Shown piece by piece: positions 1 to 9,038 of a stretch of 64,000 bases of DNA (position 1 is its first letter; the number at the start of each line of letters is the position of its first letter). A program made the translations under genes and the position numbers. The DNA comes from CAXQZM01 sp965229645 (lineage in GTDB: Bacteria > Pseudomonadota > Alphaproteobacteria > UBA7985), in assembly GCA_965229645.1 (NCBI GenBank), contig OZ245893.1:744001-808000 (forward strand). The letters run 5' to 3'. The notes under the pieces were generated by a model. The model had not been told where the DNA came from. It was given only the letters and a program-made list of their open reading frames with translations, and searched no databases.

Positions 1-2
1 AC

Positions 3-554
3 GCGACCTGGTGGATCCGCCAGGCCATTACCCGATCCATCGCCGATCAGGCGCGCACCATCCGCATCCCCGTTCATATGATCGAAACGATCAACAAAAT
101 CACCCGCACCAGCCGCCAGATGCTGCACGAATACGGCCGCGAAGCGACCCACGAGGAACTGTCGGCGCGGCTGCACATGCCGCTCGAAAAGGTGCGCAAG
201 GTCATGAAAATCGCCAAGGAACCCATTTCCTTGGAAACCCCCATCGGTGACGAGGAGGATTCGCACCTGGGCGACTTCATTCCCGACGAAAACGCCATCA
301 TCCCCATCGACTCTGCGATCAATTCCAATTTGCGCGAATCAACAACGCGCGTACTTTCGTCCCTCACGGCTCGCGAAGAACGGGTGTTGCGGATGCGCTT
401 TGGTATCGGCATGAATACAGATCATACGTTGGAAGAGGTAGGTCAACAATTCAGCGTGACGCGCGAACGCATCCGCCAAATCGAGGCCAAAGCGCTCAGG
501 AAACTCAAACACCCCTCGAGGTCGCGCAAGCTGCGGTCCTTTTTGGATCATTGA
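3..554 (+). CDS. rpoD: RNA polymerase primary sigma factor, C-terminal part
   Basis: This is the 3' end of the housekeeping sigma-70 gene; the reading frame is open from the left edge, so the start lies outside the window. The visible residues begin in region 2.4 (ATWWIRQAITRSIADQARTI), which contacts the -10 element. They continue through region 3 and end in region 4, whose helix-turn-helix (LEEVGQQFSVTRERIRQIE) reads the -35 element. The tail RKLRSFLDH is the usual RpoD C-terminus. The sigma factor directs core RNA polymerase to housekeeping promoters in the cytoplasm. Identity is very secure; only the partial status limits the entry. Confidence 0.97.
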   Translation, partial: ATWWIRQAITRSIADQARTIRIPVHMIETINKITRTSRQMLHEYGREATHEELSARLHMPLEKVRKVMKIAKEPISLETPIGDEEDSHLGDFIPDENAIIPIDSAINSNLRESTTRVLSSLTAREERVLRMRFGIGMNTDHTLEEVGQQFSVTRERIRQIEAKALRKLKHPSRSRKLRSFLDH

Positions 555-596
555 TGAGCGCAGATACCTACGGGACAAGCAAATCATCCCAGCGGC

Positions 597-632
597 GACC
601 CAGAACGGCTCTTATGTTCGTTGGTATAAGGC
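597..632 (+). repeat. Fragment of the TACCARCGG repeat family
   Basis: Between rpoD and the next gene lies a decayed copy of the terminal hairpin of the 195-bp repeat. CCAGCGGCGACC is followed by CTCTTATGTTCGTTGGTATA, matching the first 40 bases of the copies at 3988 and 27242. The rest of 555-752 shows no gene. Confidence 0.6.
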
Positions 633-752
633 TCCCCGCAAAAAATCCAACGGAGACACGGGGGTTTCGCCAAACGGCCCTTCAATCTCGCCCCTGACCT
701 TGCTAGACTGACGCGAGGCGACGGTAGGTCGTCATGAATTTAGAGTTGGATC

Positions 753-1589
753 GTGATGACACCGATGCAGGAGCAAAGACTTCAAGGAGCGAGGTTCGGG
801 CGGGATCGTCGAAATTGTTCTTTGGCGAACCCGTCGCGGCGCATCGCTTGGTGCCAGGGTCCTCCCTGGCCCCACCGCCTCTCGCTGATCTTTGCCTGCC
901 TCGCGTTTCTTTGCGCCGCCACGCCCGTGTACGCAACCTATCCCTGTCCAGAAAACCCGAAAAGTGTCGCGATTTTGGGCGATTCCCTGGCCGATGGGCT
1001 TTGGGGGTCGCTGTGGCGCGGATGGCAAAGGTGCGAGGCGATTAGCCTACACCGCTTAACCTCCGTCTCCGATGGTTTGGCGCGCAGCGACGCCGATGAT
1101 TGGGCGGATCGGTTGACCCCTGTTGGCCCCGTCGATGTCATCATCATTCAACTCGGCGGCAACGACTTGCGACGGATTCGGGCCGATGGCACCTCCTATC
1201 GCCATGGCACGGAGGAATGGCGCGACGTCTATGCCGCGCGGGTCAAGGCCTTGGGCGCGCGCGCGCAAGACCAAGCCAGCGCGGTGTTTTGGATCGGCCT
1301 GCCCATCGTCGGCAAGGCCGCAATGGACGGGGAGTATCGCGCCCTTTCCGACATTTACGCCGCCGCCCTGGACTGCGGGTCTTGGTGGTCGTGCCGAAAC
1401 AACCGCCTATCCTATGTCGATATTTACGAACCGACGCAGTTTGGCAGCGGCGCCTATGTGCGGAGCGCAACCATCGACGGGCGCGCCCGCACCTTGCGCG
1501 CGCCCGACCAAATTCACTTCACCGAACGGGGATACGACCGCGTCGTTGCCACCTTCATCGATGCCCTGACAAAGGCCCTTGGCAATTGA
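753..1589 (+). CDS. SGNH/GDSL-family hydrolase, secreted
   Basis: An SGNH-fold esterase or acyltransferase with a probable Sec signal peptide: hydrophobic stretch LSLIFACLAFLCAA followed by VYA, after a long basic N-region. The catalytic blocks are visible: block I ILGDSLADG with the nucleophile Ser, block III QLGGNDLR, and block V DQIHFTERGY with the Asp and His. The listed start is GTG at 753; ATG at 756 or 765, or TTG at 822, are also possible and would shorten the unusually long N-region. It overlaps the next SGNH gene by four bases and lies just upstream of an MBOAT gene. This suggests a role in placing acyl groups on an envelope polymer rather than a digestive esterase. The exact substrate is not readable. 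Confidence 0.82.
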   Translation: MMTPMQEQRLQGARFGRDRRNCSLANPSRRIAWCQGPPWPHRLSLIFACLAFLCAATPVYATYPCPENPKSVAILGDSLADGLWGSLWRGWQRCEAISLHRLTSVSDGLARSDADDWADRLTPVGPVDVIIIQLGGNDLRRIRADGTSYRHGTEEWRDVYAARVKALGARAQDQASAVFWIGLPIVGKAAMDGEYRALSDIYAAALDCGSWWSCRNNRLSYVDIYEPTQFGSGAYVRSATIDGRARTLRAPDQIHFTERGYDRVVATFIDALTKALGN

Positions 1590-2356
1590 CGCGTGCCCCG
1601 CTTTTGTGGCTGGCCGCGCTGTGCCTTGCAGCGTGCCAAAGTTTCTCGAGTTCATCTAGCTGGGACCGCCGCAGTGCCCCCGATCATGTCACAAATCCCA
1701 GCCTGCGCGCGTTCGCGGCGGACGACCCGTGGCGCTTTCTGGTGATCGGCGATAGCTTGGCCCAAGGCTATGGCCTCGGCCTGACGCGCCAAGTCTCCCG
1801 CCGCGAGATACACGCTACGGTCATCAATGCGGGCAAAGTCTCCACAGGACTGGCCCGAGGGGAGTTCTACGATTGGCCAAGCGAGCTTGAGACCTGGATC
1901 GATGAGGCCCGTCCTGACCTCATTGTCGCCCATTTCGGCGCCAACGACGACAACAGCATCGCCTCCTCGACGGTTAACGCCAAATACGGCAGCCCCGACT
2001 GGCCTGCGGCTTACCAACAGCGCTTGCAAGCGGTCGTGGTGACGGCGCACGGCGCGGGCGTTCCCGTGCTGCTGATCGCGCCAACGCCGATTGGCGCCGA
2101 CCGACTGCGCGACCATATGGAAAGTTTGACGCCGCTGGTCGAGGGTGTGGCTAGGGAAACGGGCGCTGCCTTTTTGGCCTTGGCCCCCACCCTCACCGAT
2201 CCCGACGGGAAGACGATCAGGACCGTGCTGCGGGGTACGGATCGGGTACGCATTCGCGCCGACGACGAAGTTCACTTCACCATGAACGGGTACGCCTTCG
2301 TCGCGGACCTGATTTTGGATCGCCTCTTGGACCTCTACCCGCAATTGGTGTCCTAA
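1586..2356 (+). CDS. SGNH/GDSL-family hydrolase, lipoprotein
   Basis: A second, divergent SGNH hydrolase of about 256 residues. The start is taken as TTG at 1586 because it overlaps the upstream stop (TTGA) and gives a perfect lipoprotein signal: LLWLAALCLAAC, with the lipobox cysteine at about residue 17. The open frame continues upstream, but that part is a shadow of the previous gene. Catalytic blocks are IGDSLAQGYG, HFGANDDN and DEVHFTMNGY. It is predicted to be tethered to a membrane facing the periplasm. With the preceding gene and the MBOAT protein six bases downstream it forms a translationally coupled set. Pairs of SGNH protein and MBOAT are known from alginate (AlgI/J/X) and peptidoglycan (PatA/B) O-acetylation, so envelope polymer acylation is the best inference. 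Confidence 0.83.
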   Translation: MTRAPLLWLAALCLAACQSFSSSSSWDRRSAPDHVTNPSLRAFAADDPWRFLVIGDSLAQGYGLGLTRQVSRREIHATVINAGKVSTGLARGEFYDWPSELETWIDEARPDLIVAHFGANDDNSIASSTVNAKYGSPDWPAAYQQRLQAVVVTAHGAGVPVLLIAPTPIGADRLRDHMESLTPLVEGVARETGAAFLALAPTLTDPDGKTIRTVLRGTDRVRIRADDEVHFTMNGYAFVADLILDRLLDLYPQLVS

Positions 2357-2361
2357 CCGCC

Positions 2362-3753
2362 ATGCTGTTCCCCACCCTAAGCTTTCTGATCTTTTTTCTG
2401 GTCGTTCTCACCTTGAACGCACTGGTATTTCAGCGCCCCTGGCCGCGCAAAGTGTTGCTGCTTGCAGCCTCGTTTCTGTTCTACGCTGCCTGGGATGTGC
2501 GGTTTTTGGGCCTGATGATCGCCGTGATTGGTACCGCCTGGGTCGGGGGACTCGCCATCGCCCATACCGGCCGTCGTCGCCTATCTTTGGCTTTGGCTCT
2601 AACGGCGCTACTCGGCTTGCTCGCCTATTTTAAGTACGCCGACTTTTTTCTTGTTTCCTTGAGCAATTTGCTAGCAAACTTGGGATGGGAACGGGATTTG
2701 ATCTGGATGGGCGTCATCCTGCCCGTGGGAATTTCGTTCTATATTTTTCAAGCCATATCCTACCTCGTCGATACGCACCGCGGCCAGGTCGAGGCGCGCG
2801 CCAACCCCGTTGATGTCGGGCTCTATATTTCTTTTTTCCCGCAATTGGTGGCAGGACCCATCGTGCGTGCGCGCGATTTCCTGCCGCAAATTGAAACGCC
2901 AACCCAGCCCGACGCGGTCCGCCAATCGCGGGCCATCGTACTGATCCTCGCAGGGTTGTTCAAAAAGCTGATCGTCGCCAACTATCTGGCGACCCTCGTA
3001 GTCGATCCTATCTTTTCCCTGCCCGAGGCCTATGGGCTGGTCGCAACCTGGCTGGCCTTGATGGCCTACACCGTGCAGATTTACTGCGACTTTTCGGGGT
3101 ATTCGGACATGGCTATCGGGATTGCGCTCTTGCTTGGGTATCAATTGAACGCGAACTTTCGCCAGCCCTACCGCGCCACCAGCTTGCGGGATTTCTGGCA
3201 GCGATGGCACATCTCGCTTTCGACCTGGATTCGTGACTATGTCTACATTCCTCTGGGCGGAAATCGGGGCGGATCCGTGCAGAAAGCCCTGGTCTTGGTC
3301 GGCACCATGACCCTGGCGGGGCTTTGGCACGGCGCGGCGGGGGCCTTTGTCATTTGGGGGATTGGCCATGGCCTCGGCCTGCTGATCGAACGCCACGGTC
3401 GGCGGTTTGGTCTCCGCCTCCCCACCGTCGCGGCGTGGGCGCTGACCTTCCTATTTGTCATGATGCTTTGGCTGCCGTTTCGTCTGAATGCCCCTTCGGA
3501 TCTGCTTGCTGCGGTCAGCGCCCTGATCGGCCTGGGCGGCGACACCCCTTTTGCCGTTTCGGGGTTCGTCCTGTGCTTGCTGGCCTGCGGCTTGGCGCTC
3601 AACTTTGTTCCCCTCGCCTGGCAAGATCGCGTGGTGGCCCAAGGCGCCAACACCTCCGCACCTGTTCGTGCCTTGGTTCTGGGGCTGGGCCTGTTCGTGC
3701 TGTTTGCTTGCGCGCAGGCGGGAACGCCGCCGTTCATCTATTTTCAGTTCTGA
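2362..3753 (+). CDS. MBOAT-family membrane O-acyltransferase (AlgI/PatA-like)
   Basis: A 463-residue polytopic protein of the membrane-bound O-acyltransferase family, the size of AlgI. The family blocks are present: RWHISLSTWIRDYVYIPLGG, and the conserved histidine region TLAGLWHGAAGAFVIWGIGHG with the invariant His. The extreme C-terminus reads PFIYFQF, the FxYxxF motif whose Tyr is reported to carry the acyl group in DltX and in other polymer-acylating MBOAT systems. It would move an acyl group from a cytoplasmic donor to a periplasmic acceptor. It sits directly behind two SGNH genes and before a small membrane protein, a complete-looking acylation module. Which polymer is modified is unknown. 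Confidence 0.92.
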   Translation: MLFPTLSFLIFFLVVLTLNALVFQRPWPRKVLLLAASFLFYAAWDVRFLGLMIAVIGTAWVGGLAIAHTGRRRLSLALALTALLGLLAYFKYADFFLVSLSNLLANLGWERDLIWMGVILPVGISFYIFQAISYLVDTHRGQVEARANPVDVGLYISFFPQLVAGPIVRARDFLPQIETPTQPDAVRQSRAIVLILAGLFKKLIVANYLATLVVDPIFSLPEAYGLVATWLALMAYTVQIYCDFSGYSDMAIGIALLLGYQLNANFRQPYRATSLRDFWQRWHISLSTWIRDYVYIPLGGNRGGSVQKALVLVGTMTLAGLWHGAAGAFVIWGIGHGLGLLIERHGRRFGLRLPTVAAWALTFLFVMMLWLPFRLNAPSDLLAAVSALIGLGGDTPFAVSGFVLCLLACGLALNFVPLAWQDRVVAQGANTSAPVRALVLGLGLFVLFACAQAGTPPFIYFQF

Positions 3754-3762
3754 TGCATTCCC

Positions 3763-3987
3763 ATGACTAAGCGCTTTATCGTCACCCTTTGGATCTTACT
3801 GTTCTTCGCGTGGTTCTTGGCTGGCGAACATTTTCTGGACTGGCTTTACGGGATACCCTCCCTGGGCGGGTTTGACACTTGGGTGCTAGACGCGGGAGAA
3901 CGGGCCGAGGATTGGCGCCAAGACATGGGCCCGATTGAGGGGTTTGACGGATTACGTAGTCAAGTCCATCACCTTATTGGCGTTTGA
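3763..3987 (+). CDS. Small single-span membrane protein of the acylation module
   Basis: A 74-residue protein starting ten bases after the MBOAT stop. Residues 5-21 (FIVTLWILLFFAWFLAG) form one membrane span; the remainder is an acidic, probably periplasmic tail. No family is recognised. Position and size make it a candidate accessory subunit, as DltX is for DltB, but here the FxYxxF motif is on the MBOAT itself, so the role would differ. The last codon and stop lie at the edge of a repeat beginning at 3988. The native C-terminus may therefore have been trimmed or altered by that insertion. Confidence 0.6.
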   Translation: MTKRFIVTLWILLFFAWFLAGEHFLDWLYGIPSLGGFDTWVLDAGERAEDWRQDMGPIEGFDGLRSQVHHLIGV

Positions 3988-4181
3988 TACCAGCGGCAAC
4001 CCAGAATGACTCGTATGATCGCTGGTATAAGGGCCGCGACTGTGGCTCCCGTAGCGGTCCCGGGAATAGCGCGAAAGCGCCTCGGGATAAAGCGAAGGCT
4101 CGTCGGAGGCGAAACGCAAAGCGCTTCTGCCGTGAAATACAAAAGTGGCAAAAAAGGTGCCCACTTTTTTGGCCTTTAGTA
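3988..4181 (+). repeat. 195-bp TACCARCGG miniature element, copy 1
   Basis: A unit of about 194 bp that starts TACCAGCGG and ends in a decayed form of GGCCGTTGGTA. Inside are several hairpins shared with the copies at 25871, 27242 and 52493: a terminal dyad ending CGCTGGTA, GCGCGAAAGCGC, and an AAAGT...ACTTTTTT stem. No coding capacity is credible. It abuts the stop codon of the preceding gene. Confidence 0.8.
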
Positions 4182-4201
4182 AAAGAAGATTCTCTATTTT
4201 G

Positions 4202-4526
4202 TTATGAATTTCTGTTTAAAAATCCAGTCAATAATGCAGAAATTATCTCGGGCTGATCTTCCATCGAAAAATGTCCGCATTCTTTGACCAAATGCAACTC
4301 AGAACCAGGAATCGCCTTGTGCAGCCTGTGCGCCCAATCAGTGACTTGCCACGCATCGTCCTCACCCCAAATTAGTTGCACCGGTCGTTGACCAAGCTCG
4401 GCATACCGAGGGGCAATTTCGTTCGTGTGTTTCGGATCATAGTGCATGACCTGATGCTGAAAGAAACTAGCCTGTCCGACCGGTCCGCAGATGAAATCCA
4501 GATAGGTTTCCATTGAAGTCTTAGCC
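4202..4526 (-). pseudogene. Alpha/beta hydrolase, C-terminal fragment
   Basis: About 108 residues of an alpha/beta-hydrolase C-terminal half. The frame runs AKTSMETYLDF and includes PVQLIWGEDDAWQ, with the strand-7 acidic catalytic residue, and ECGHFSMEDQPE, with the catalytic His. The nucleophile elbow and N-terminal half are absent: the frame runs into the end of an IS256-family element at 4527. The rest of the gene is not found beyond the far end of that element at 10050, so the gene was destroyed by insertion followed by a deletion or rearrangement. Confidence 0.72.
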
Positions 4527-4811
4527 GATAATGTCCCAGGAAGTGGTGTAAGAATGGGGGCGTCTTCGCTAGGTTATGTTCCGTTTTACTCGATGGTTAT
4601 GGTGGTTGTCACGTCCTTATTTTCGCTAATTTCGTTGTCATTCAATTTGATGTAGACATTTCTAGCTGCTGCCCATTCGTCGCTCTGTTCGGCCAAGATT
4701 GCTCCAACCAATCGTATGATGGCTTCATCGTTTGGAAAGATCTCAACGGTCTTCGTGCGCCGCTTGATTTCTTTGTTCACACGCTCAAGAGGATTGGTCG
4801 AATGGATCTTA

Positions 4812-4925
4812 TACCAACGGAAGTATTCAATGACCTATGGGCCGTCTGCGTTCGAGCGCCGAGACTCAATTCATATGGCAAGCAAACTGCAATCGGACAA
4901 CGGTCATTCGATCTTTCCGCTGGTA
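4812..4925 (-). mobile_element. 114-bp miniature IS630-type element inside IS256
   Basis: The plus strand begins TACCAACGGAAGTATTCAAT, and the reverse complement of the other end begins TACCAGCGGAAAGATCGAAT, so the termini form inverted repeats of about 24 bp. Both sides carry TTA (4809-4811 and 4926-4928). Deleting the element and one TTA rejoins the transposase codons for HWSKIHSTNP in frame. Its ends and the following TGACCGTTG resemble the left end of the IS630 element at 26068. It codes for nothing. Confidence 0.8.
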
Positions 4926-5677
4926 TTACTCCAGTGCTTTTTGGGGAAGTCCATGAAGGCCAAGACCTGGTGCTTGGAGGTTCCCATAGCGGCAGCAAGC
5001 TTTGGCTACTGCTTGACGAAGTGCTGTTGGACAATGTCCCACTGTGTATGGCCAGCATCCCCGGTCTCCCGGGCGAAGATGGTTTTGATCATGGCGAGGA
5101 CGACAGGGCGTTGTTTGACACTCACGTATGAACACATGTTGCGCATCCAATGCACACGGCAACGCTGTCGGGTGGATCCCAGGACCTTATCTGCAGCAGC
5201 TGTGAGGCCGCTGTGATCGTCGGCAATGACTAACTCCACCCCCCGCAGGCCCCGATCCGTCAGGGAGCGCAAGAAGTCGGTCCAGAACACCTCAGCTTCA
5301 GAGGCTCCAATGCCGTAATTACTCACCCCCCCCCTTGCCAGAGGAGCGGTTTTGTGATTCGAGTCAAGTGTGAATCGCGAGCAATTACAGCAACTTAGCA
5401 AGGACAAGCTGATAGACAAATTTCTTCAGCTCCAGGCTCGTCTTGGCTTGCCGCGCAAGACGTCCAAGACGTCATCCTTGCCGCCGTCAAAGGATAAGAA
5501 AGCCCGTCGTGCTGCCTCAAAGCCTGGTGGGGCCAAGCCTGGACATAAGCCCTTTCATCGCGCCATGACAACCAATCCTGATTAAGTGATCGACCATGGA
5601 CCAGCAGGTTTGAGGTGGTCCCAAGAAATTGGACAATGGTTTAGTGAGGGTCAATCGTTAAGAAAGGACGACGACAC

Positions 5678-5989
5678 ATGCCTAAACGCAGAACATTTAG
5701 CCCAGAGCTCAAGGTTAGAATAGCCCTTGATGCTCTTCATGGTGAGCTGACGGGTCAGCAGATAGCCAGCAAGTACAAGATCTCTACAGGTCAGGTTTGC
5801 ACCTTTAAGAAGCAAGCGATTGCGAACATGACAGAGGGCTTTGAGCGGGCCAGCCCTAAGGCACGCAAGAAGTCTGAGGCAGAAGCACCAGACGTCAAAT
5901 CACTTCACGCCAAGATTGGTCAACTGACGATGGAACGGGATTTTTTAGCCGACGGGCTCCAGCGGATCGGGATCAGCGCAAAGCCATGA
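5678..5989 (+). CDS. IS3-family transposase OrfA (HTH protein)
   Basis: A 103-residue helix-turn-helix protein. KRRTFSPELKVRIALDAL is the classic start of IS3 OrfA, followed by the recognition helix region QQIASKYKISTGQVCTFK and a leucine-heptad tail that dimerises with OrfB. It binds the element's ends. It overlaps orfB by an ATGA, so OrfB may be made by coupling or by frameshifting to an OrfAB fusion. The start ATG has a purine-rich AAGAAAGGA upstream. No lesion is visible. Confidence 0.92.
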   Translation: MPKRRTFSPELKVRIALDALHGELTGQQIASKYKISTGQVCTFKKQAIANMTEGFERASPKARKKSEAEAPDVKSLHAKIGQLTMERDFLADGLQRIGISAKP

Positions 5990-6906
5990 TCCAGCTTGAG
6001 CCCAGCAAAAATAAACCCAGCATCACGCGCCAATGTTCGTTGCTCAACATTTCTCGTTCCAGTCTTTACTATCACGCTAAGGGGGAAAGCGCCAAGAACC
6101 TTGAACTGATGCGTCAAATCGATAAGCTGTTCACCAAGCATCCGTTTTATGGCTCGCGCCAAATGGTGCGATCTTTGGCTATGCAGGGTGTTCAGGTGGG
6201 GCGTCACCGCGTACGTCGTTTGATGAGGCTCATGGGGCTCTGCACGATTTATCAGAAGCCCAACACCAGCAAACCCCACCCTGATCATCGGATTTATCCG
6301 TATTTGCTGCGTGAGCTGGCCATTGAAAAAGCTAACCAAGTTTGGTGCACGGACATCACTTATATCCCTGCATCTGGTGGGTTCTTCTATCTGGTGGCGA
6401 TCATGGATTGGGCGACACGCAAGGTTCTCTCATGGCGATTAAGCAACACGATGACGGCAGATTTTTGTGTCGAGGCACTCAAAGAGGCCATAGAGCTCTA
6501 TGGCGCGCCGCAGATATTTAATTCTGACCAAGGCAGTCAATTCACCAGCCACGAGTTTACGAAGGTGCTGCTTGATGCGGGCGTCAAAATCAGCATGGAT
6601 GGCAAGGGTAGATGTATGGATAACATCTTCATAGAGCGGCTCTGGAGATCGCTCAAGTATGAGTGCATCTATCTGCATGAGATCTGCAATGGCTTTGAGG
6701 CCAAGAAATTGATTGGTGAATGGTTTGGCTTTTACAACGATGAACGCCCTCACAGCTCACTTGAGGGTAAGACGCCTGCCGAGGCCTATGAAAAGAGAGA
6801 TACGGCCTTGTCACCCCATCCCCCCACTCGCCCTAACGGGCTCGCGGGTGGAGAGGTGACAAGGCTGGGACCAGATGCTAACACACACCTAACAATGGCA
6901 GCATGA
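5986..6906 (+). CDS. IS3-family transposase OrfB (DDE integrase core)
   Basis: A 306-residue rve-type integrase. An HTH_21 segment near the N-terminus (LFTKHPFYGSRQMVRSLAMQ) precedes the DDE core: VWCTDITYIP (first Asp), FNSDQGSQFTS (second Asp) and FIERLWRSLKYE (Glu). It ends with the usual ERPHSSLEGKTPAEAYEK. Together with OrfA it catalyses copy-paste transposition through a circular intermediate. All catalytic residues are present, so this copy may be active. It is inserted in the IS66 transposase. Confidence 0.94.
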   Translation: MIQLEPSKNKPSITRQCSLLNISRSSLYYHAKGESAKNLELMRQIDKLFTKHPFYGSRQMVRSLAMQGVQVGRHRVRRLMRLMGLCTIYQKPNTSKPHPDHRIYPYLLRELAIEKANQVWCTDITYIPASGGFFYLVAIMDWATRKVLSWRLSNTMTADFCVEALKEAIELYGAPQIFNSDQGSQFTSHEFTKVLLDAGVKISMDGKGRCMDNIFIERLWRSLKYECIYLHEICNGFEAKKLIGEWFGFYNDERPHSSLEGKTPAEAYEKRDTALSPHPPTRPNGLAGGEVTRLGPDANTHLTMAA

Positions 6907-8585
6907 ACAACCTAATCGCTCACTAAATTCGCTGCCAACCTGTCCAACTAACCAGGACCACCTCAGTTGTCGTCAGTGTGGCGTGGCATTCAATGGTGAT
7001 GAGGCCAGCGAGGTCATCGGAATTTACGAAGAGATAGATATTCCGCTTATCGTGCCTCGCGTTGTTCATCATCGCCGTCTGGCCTGCGTTTGTAAGGGCT
7101 GTGGGGCGCGGACCAAGGCAGCAGCCCCTGCTGCTGCCACGGGCTCACCCTTTGGCCCAGGGATTGCGTCTTTGGCGGTCTATCTCAAAACCTTCCAGCT
7201 GTCCTCCTATGAGCGGTTGCAGGCTCTGTTTGCTGATGTGTTTAGCCTCAAGATTAGCCAAGGCGGGATCAAGAATATTTTGGCCCGTAGCGCCACAGCC
7301 TTTACCCCTGGTTATGAAGCCGCTCTATCGGCCTTACGCCAAGCCAAGGCCGTGGCCAGTGATGAGACAGGCATGAGGATTGAGGGTACCAACTCTCAAC
7401 AGTGGGTCTTTGTGAGCAAAGATGCCATCGTTCACCATGCCGATTATACCCGCAAAGCCGATGTGATTGAGGAGATTATGGACGGGCATCGCCCTGACTA
7501 TTGGCTCTCAGATCGCTACGCAGCTCAACAAAATCACGGCGTGCAACATCAAACCTGCCTTGCACATCTGGCCCGCGATACAGCACGGGTGCTGGAGGTG
7601 GGCGATCAAAAGTTCGCGCGTAAACTCAAAAAGTGGTTCGATGCGGTCTTCACCCTGTCCAAGGATATGACCTCCATGACCAGAGCGGAGATTGATGCCC
7701 AGGTGGCAAAGCTCGAAGCCCGGATCGACAAGTTGCTAAAGTGGAGCAAACCTTGCTCCGAGACCTGGAAGTTGGTACGCAAAATGCGCAATGCTAGGGA
7801 TCAGCTCCTAACCTTCACAAAGGCTCCTGGCTTGGTGGAACCAACCAACAATGAAAGCGAACGCGCCCTGCGTACCTCAGTGATCCAACGCAAGGTCACC
7901 AACGGCTATCGAAGCAAAGAGGCTGCTGACAACGAGTGCAAAATCAAGACCGTCGTCGATACCGCAAAACTACGCGGGGCTTCACCATACAGCACAATCT
8001 ACGCTACCTTGACCGCCTAATCGTAAAGGGGGGGGTGAGTAATTACCCAATGCCAACACCCAGGATAGCGCGCTCGCCTTTGGTGTTGACCCCCATGGCC
8101 ACAATGGCGGCCTTAGAGACGATCCGTCCAGCTTCCCTGGACTTGATGTAGGTGGCATCCAGCCAGACATAGGGCCAAGACCCTTCCAAGGGCCTTGACA
8201 GGAAAGCTTGGACCCGTTCGTCAATGTCCGCCACCAGGCGCGAGACCTGGCTTTTGGAGATCCCTGTACCGCCCATAGCTTGCACCAAGGCGTCGACGCT
8301 GCGGGTGGAGATGCCTTTGATATAGGCTTCTTGGATCACTGCCGTTAAGGCCTTCTCGGTGAGACGAAGTGGTTCCAAAAAGGAAGGAAAGTAACTGCCC
8401 TTACGCAGTCTGGGGATTGACAGATCCACGCTGCCAGCGCGCGTTTGCCAGGACCGCTTTCGGTAGCCGTTGCGGTGAACAAAGCGTTCAGCGCCTAGTC
8501 CTCCGCACTCTCTAAATTGGGGGGTTGCGTAGGGTTCGTTTTTTTGATTCGCTGTGCCCCTTAACAACAACAGGGAGCCAGTGAC

Positions 8586-9038
8586 ATGGCAAATAAGAAA
8601 TATGTGGTTGATCTGACTACTGAGGAACGCGAGACACTTTTATCGAAGATCAAGAAGGGGCGTTTGTCCGCGCGGGCAAACTTGAAGGCGCGGATTTTGC
8701 TCAAAGCTGACACAGGTCCTCAAGGAGAGGGTTGGACGGACCAAAGAATTTGGGAAAGCCTTGAGACTTCATCCTCGACAGTTGCTCGGGTTCGTGAAAC
8801 CTTCGTGTTGAAGGGCCTTGAAGCCGCGCTTGCTCGTAAGCAGCGGGTGCATCCTGCAGTGCAGCGGGTGTTTGACGGGGAAGCTGAAGCCAAGCTGATC
8901 GCGTTGGCCTGCTCGCAACCCCCTGAGGGCTATGCGCGTTGGACGACCCGTCTGTTAGCCCAAAGGGTCGTCGAGCTTGAGATTGTTGACAGCGTCCATT
9001 TCAACACCGTGGGCAGGACATTAAAAAAACGAACTTAA
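8586..9038 (+). CDS. IS630-family transposase, N-terminal ORF
   Basis: 150 codons with the paired HTH domain of IS630 transposases (LTTEERETLLSKIKKGRL, then RIWESLETSSSTVARVRETF). The frame ends six bases after a run of seven A at 9023-9029. The family sequence TLKKNELKP continues in another reading frame from the same spot, so this ORF and the next are two halves of one protein. They are joined either by slippage at the A run or separated by a decay mutation. The shift needed is +1 (or -2). Confidence 0.85.
   Translation: MANKKYVVDLTTEERETLLSKIKKGRLSARANLKARILLKADTGPQGEGWTDQRIWESLETSSSTVARVRETFVLKGLEAALARKQRVHPAVQRVFDGEAEAKLIALACSQPPEGYARWTTRLLAQRVVELEIVDSVHFNTVGRTLKKRT

Larger units (their letters stand above)
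5611..6965 (+). mobile_element. IS3-family element nested in IS66
   Basis: Termini TGAGGTGGTCC at 5611 and its inverted copy GGACCACCTCA ending at 6965, with GTT on both sides (5608-5610 and 6966-6968) as a 3-bp target duplication. The element is 1355 bp with the two overlapping genes usual for IS3. It appears intact and is the innermost, hence most recent, insertion in this branch of the stack. Confidence 0.9.
5370..8020 (+). pseudogene. IS66-family transposase, interrupted by IS3
   Basis: The N-terminal piece (5370-5585) has the IS66 leader with a leucine-rich coiled coil (LSKDKLIDKFLQLQARLGL) and the conserved SLPPSKDKK region. It then meets a TAA before the IS3 insertion. After the IS3 element the frame continues as CRQCGVAFNGDEAS, a zinc-binding segment. 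The catalytic core follows: DETGMRIEG with the first Asp, DYWLSDRYAAQQN with the second, and EPTNNESERALR with the Glu. The long 3' piece (from about 6983) is an open frame of 345 codons but lacks the N-terminal DNA-binding part, so the protein is presumed dead. Confidence 0.85.
5315..8046 (+). mobile_element. IS66-family element, single-ORF (ISBst12-like) type
   Basis: The ends are inverted repeats beginning GTAATTACTCACCCCCCC at 5315 and at the reverse complement of 8046. An exact 8-bp target duplication CCAATGCC flanks it (5307-5314 and 8047-8054), the size expected for IS66. Without the IS3 element nested at 5611-6965 it would be about 1.37 kb with one transposase gene and no tnpA or tnpB, as in the ISBst12 group. 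It interrupts the IS256 transposase. Confidence 0.92.

Noticed and set aside
4777..5216. Several overlapping ORFs of 90-170 codons
   Set aside because: They are other frames of the decayed IS256 transposase and the 114-bp element within it.
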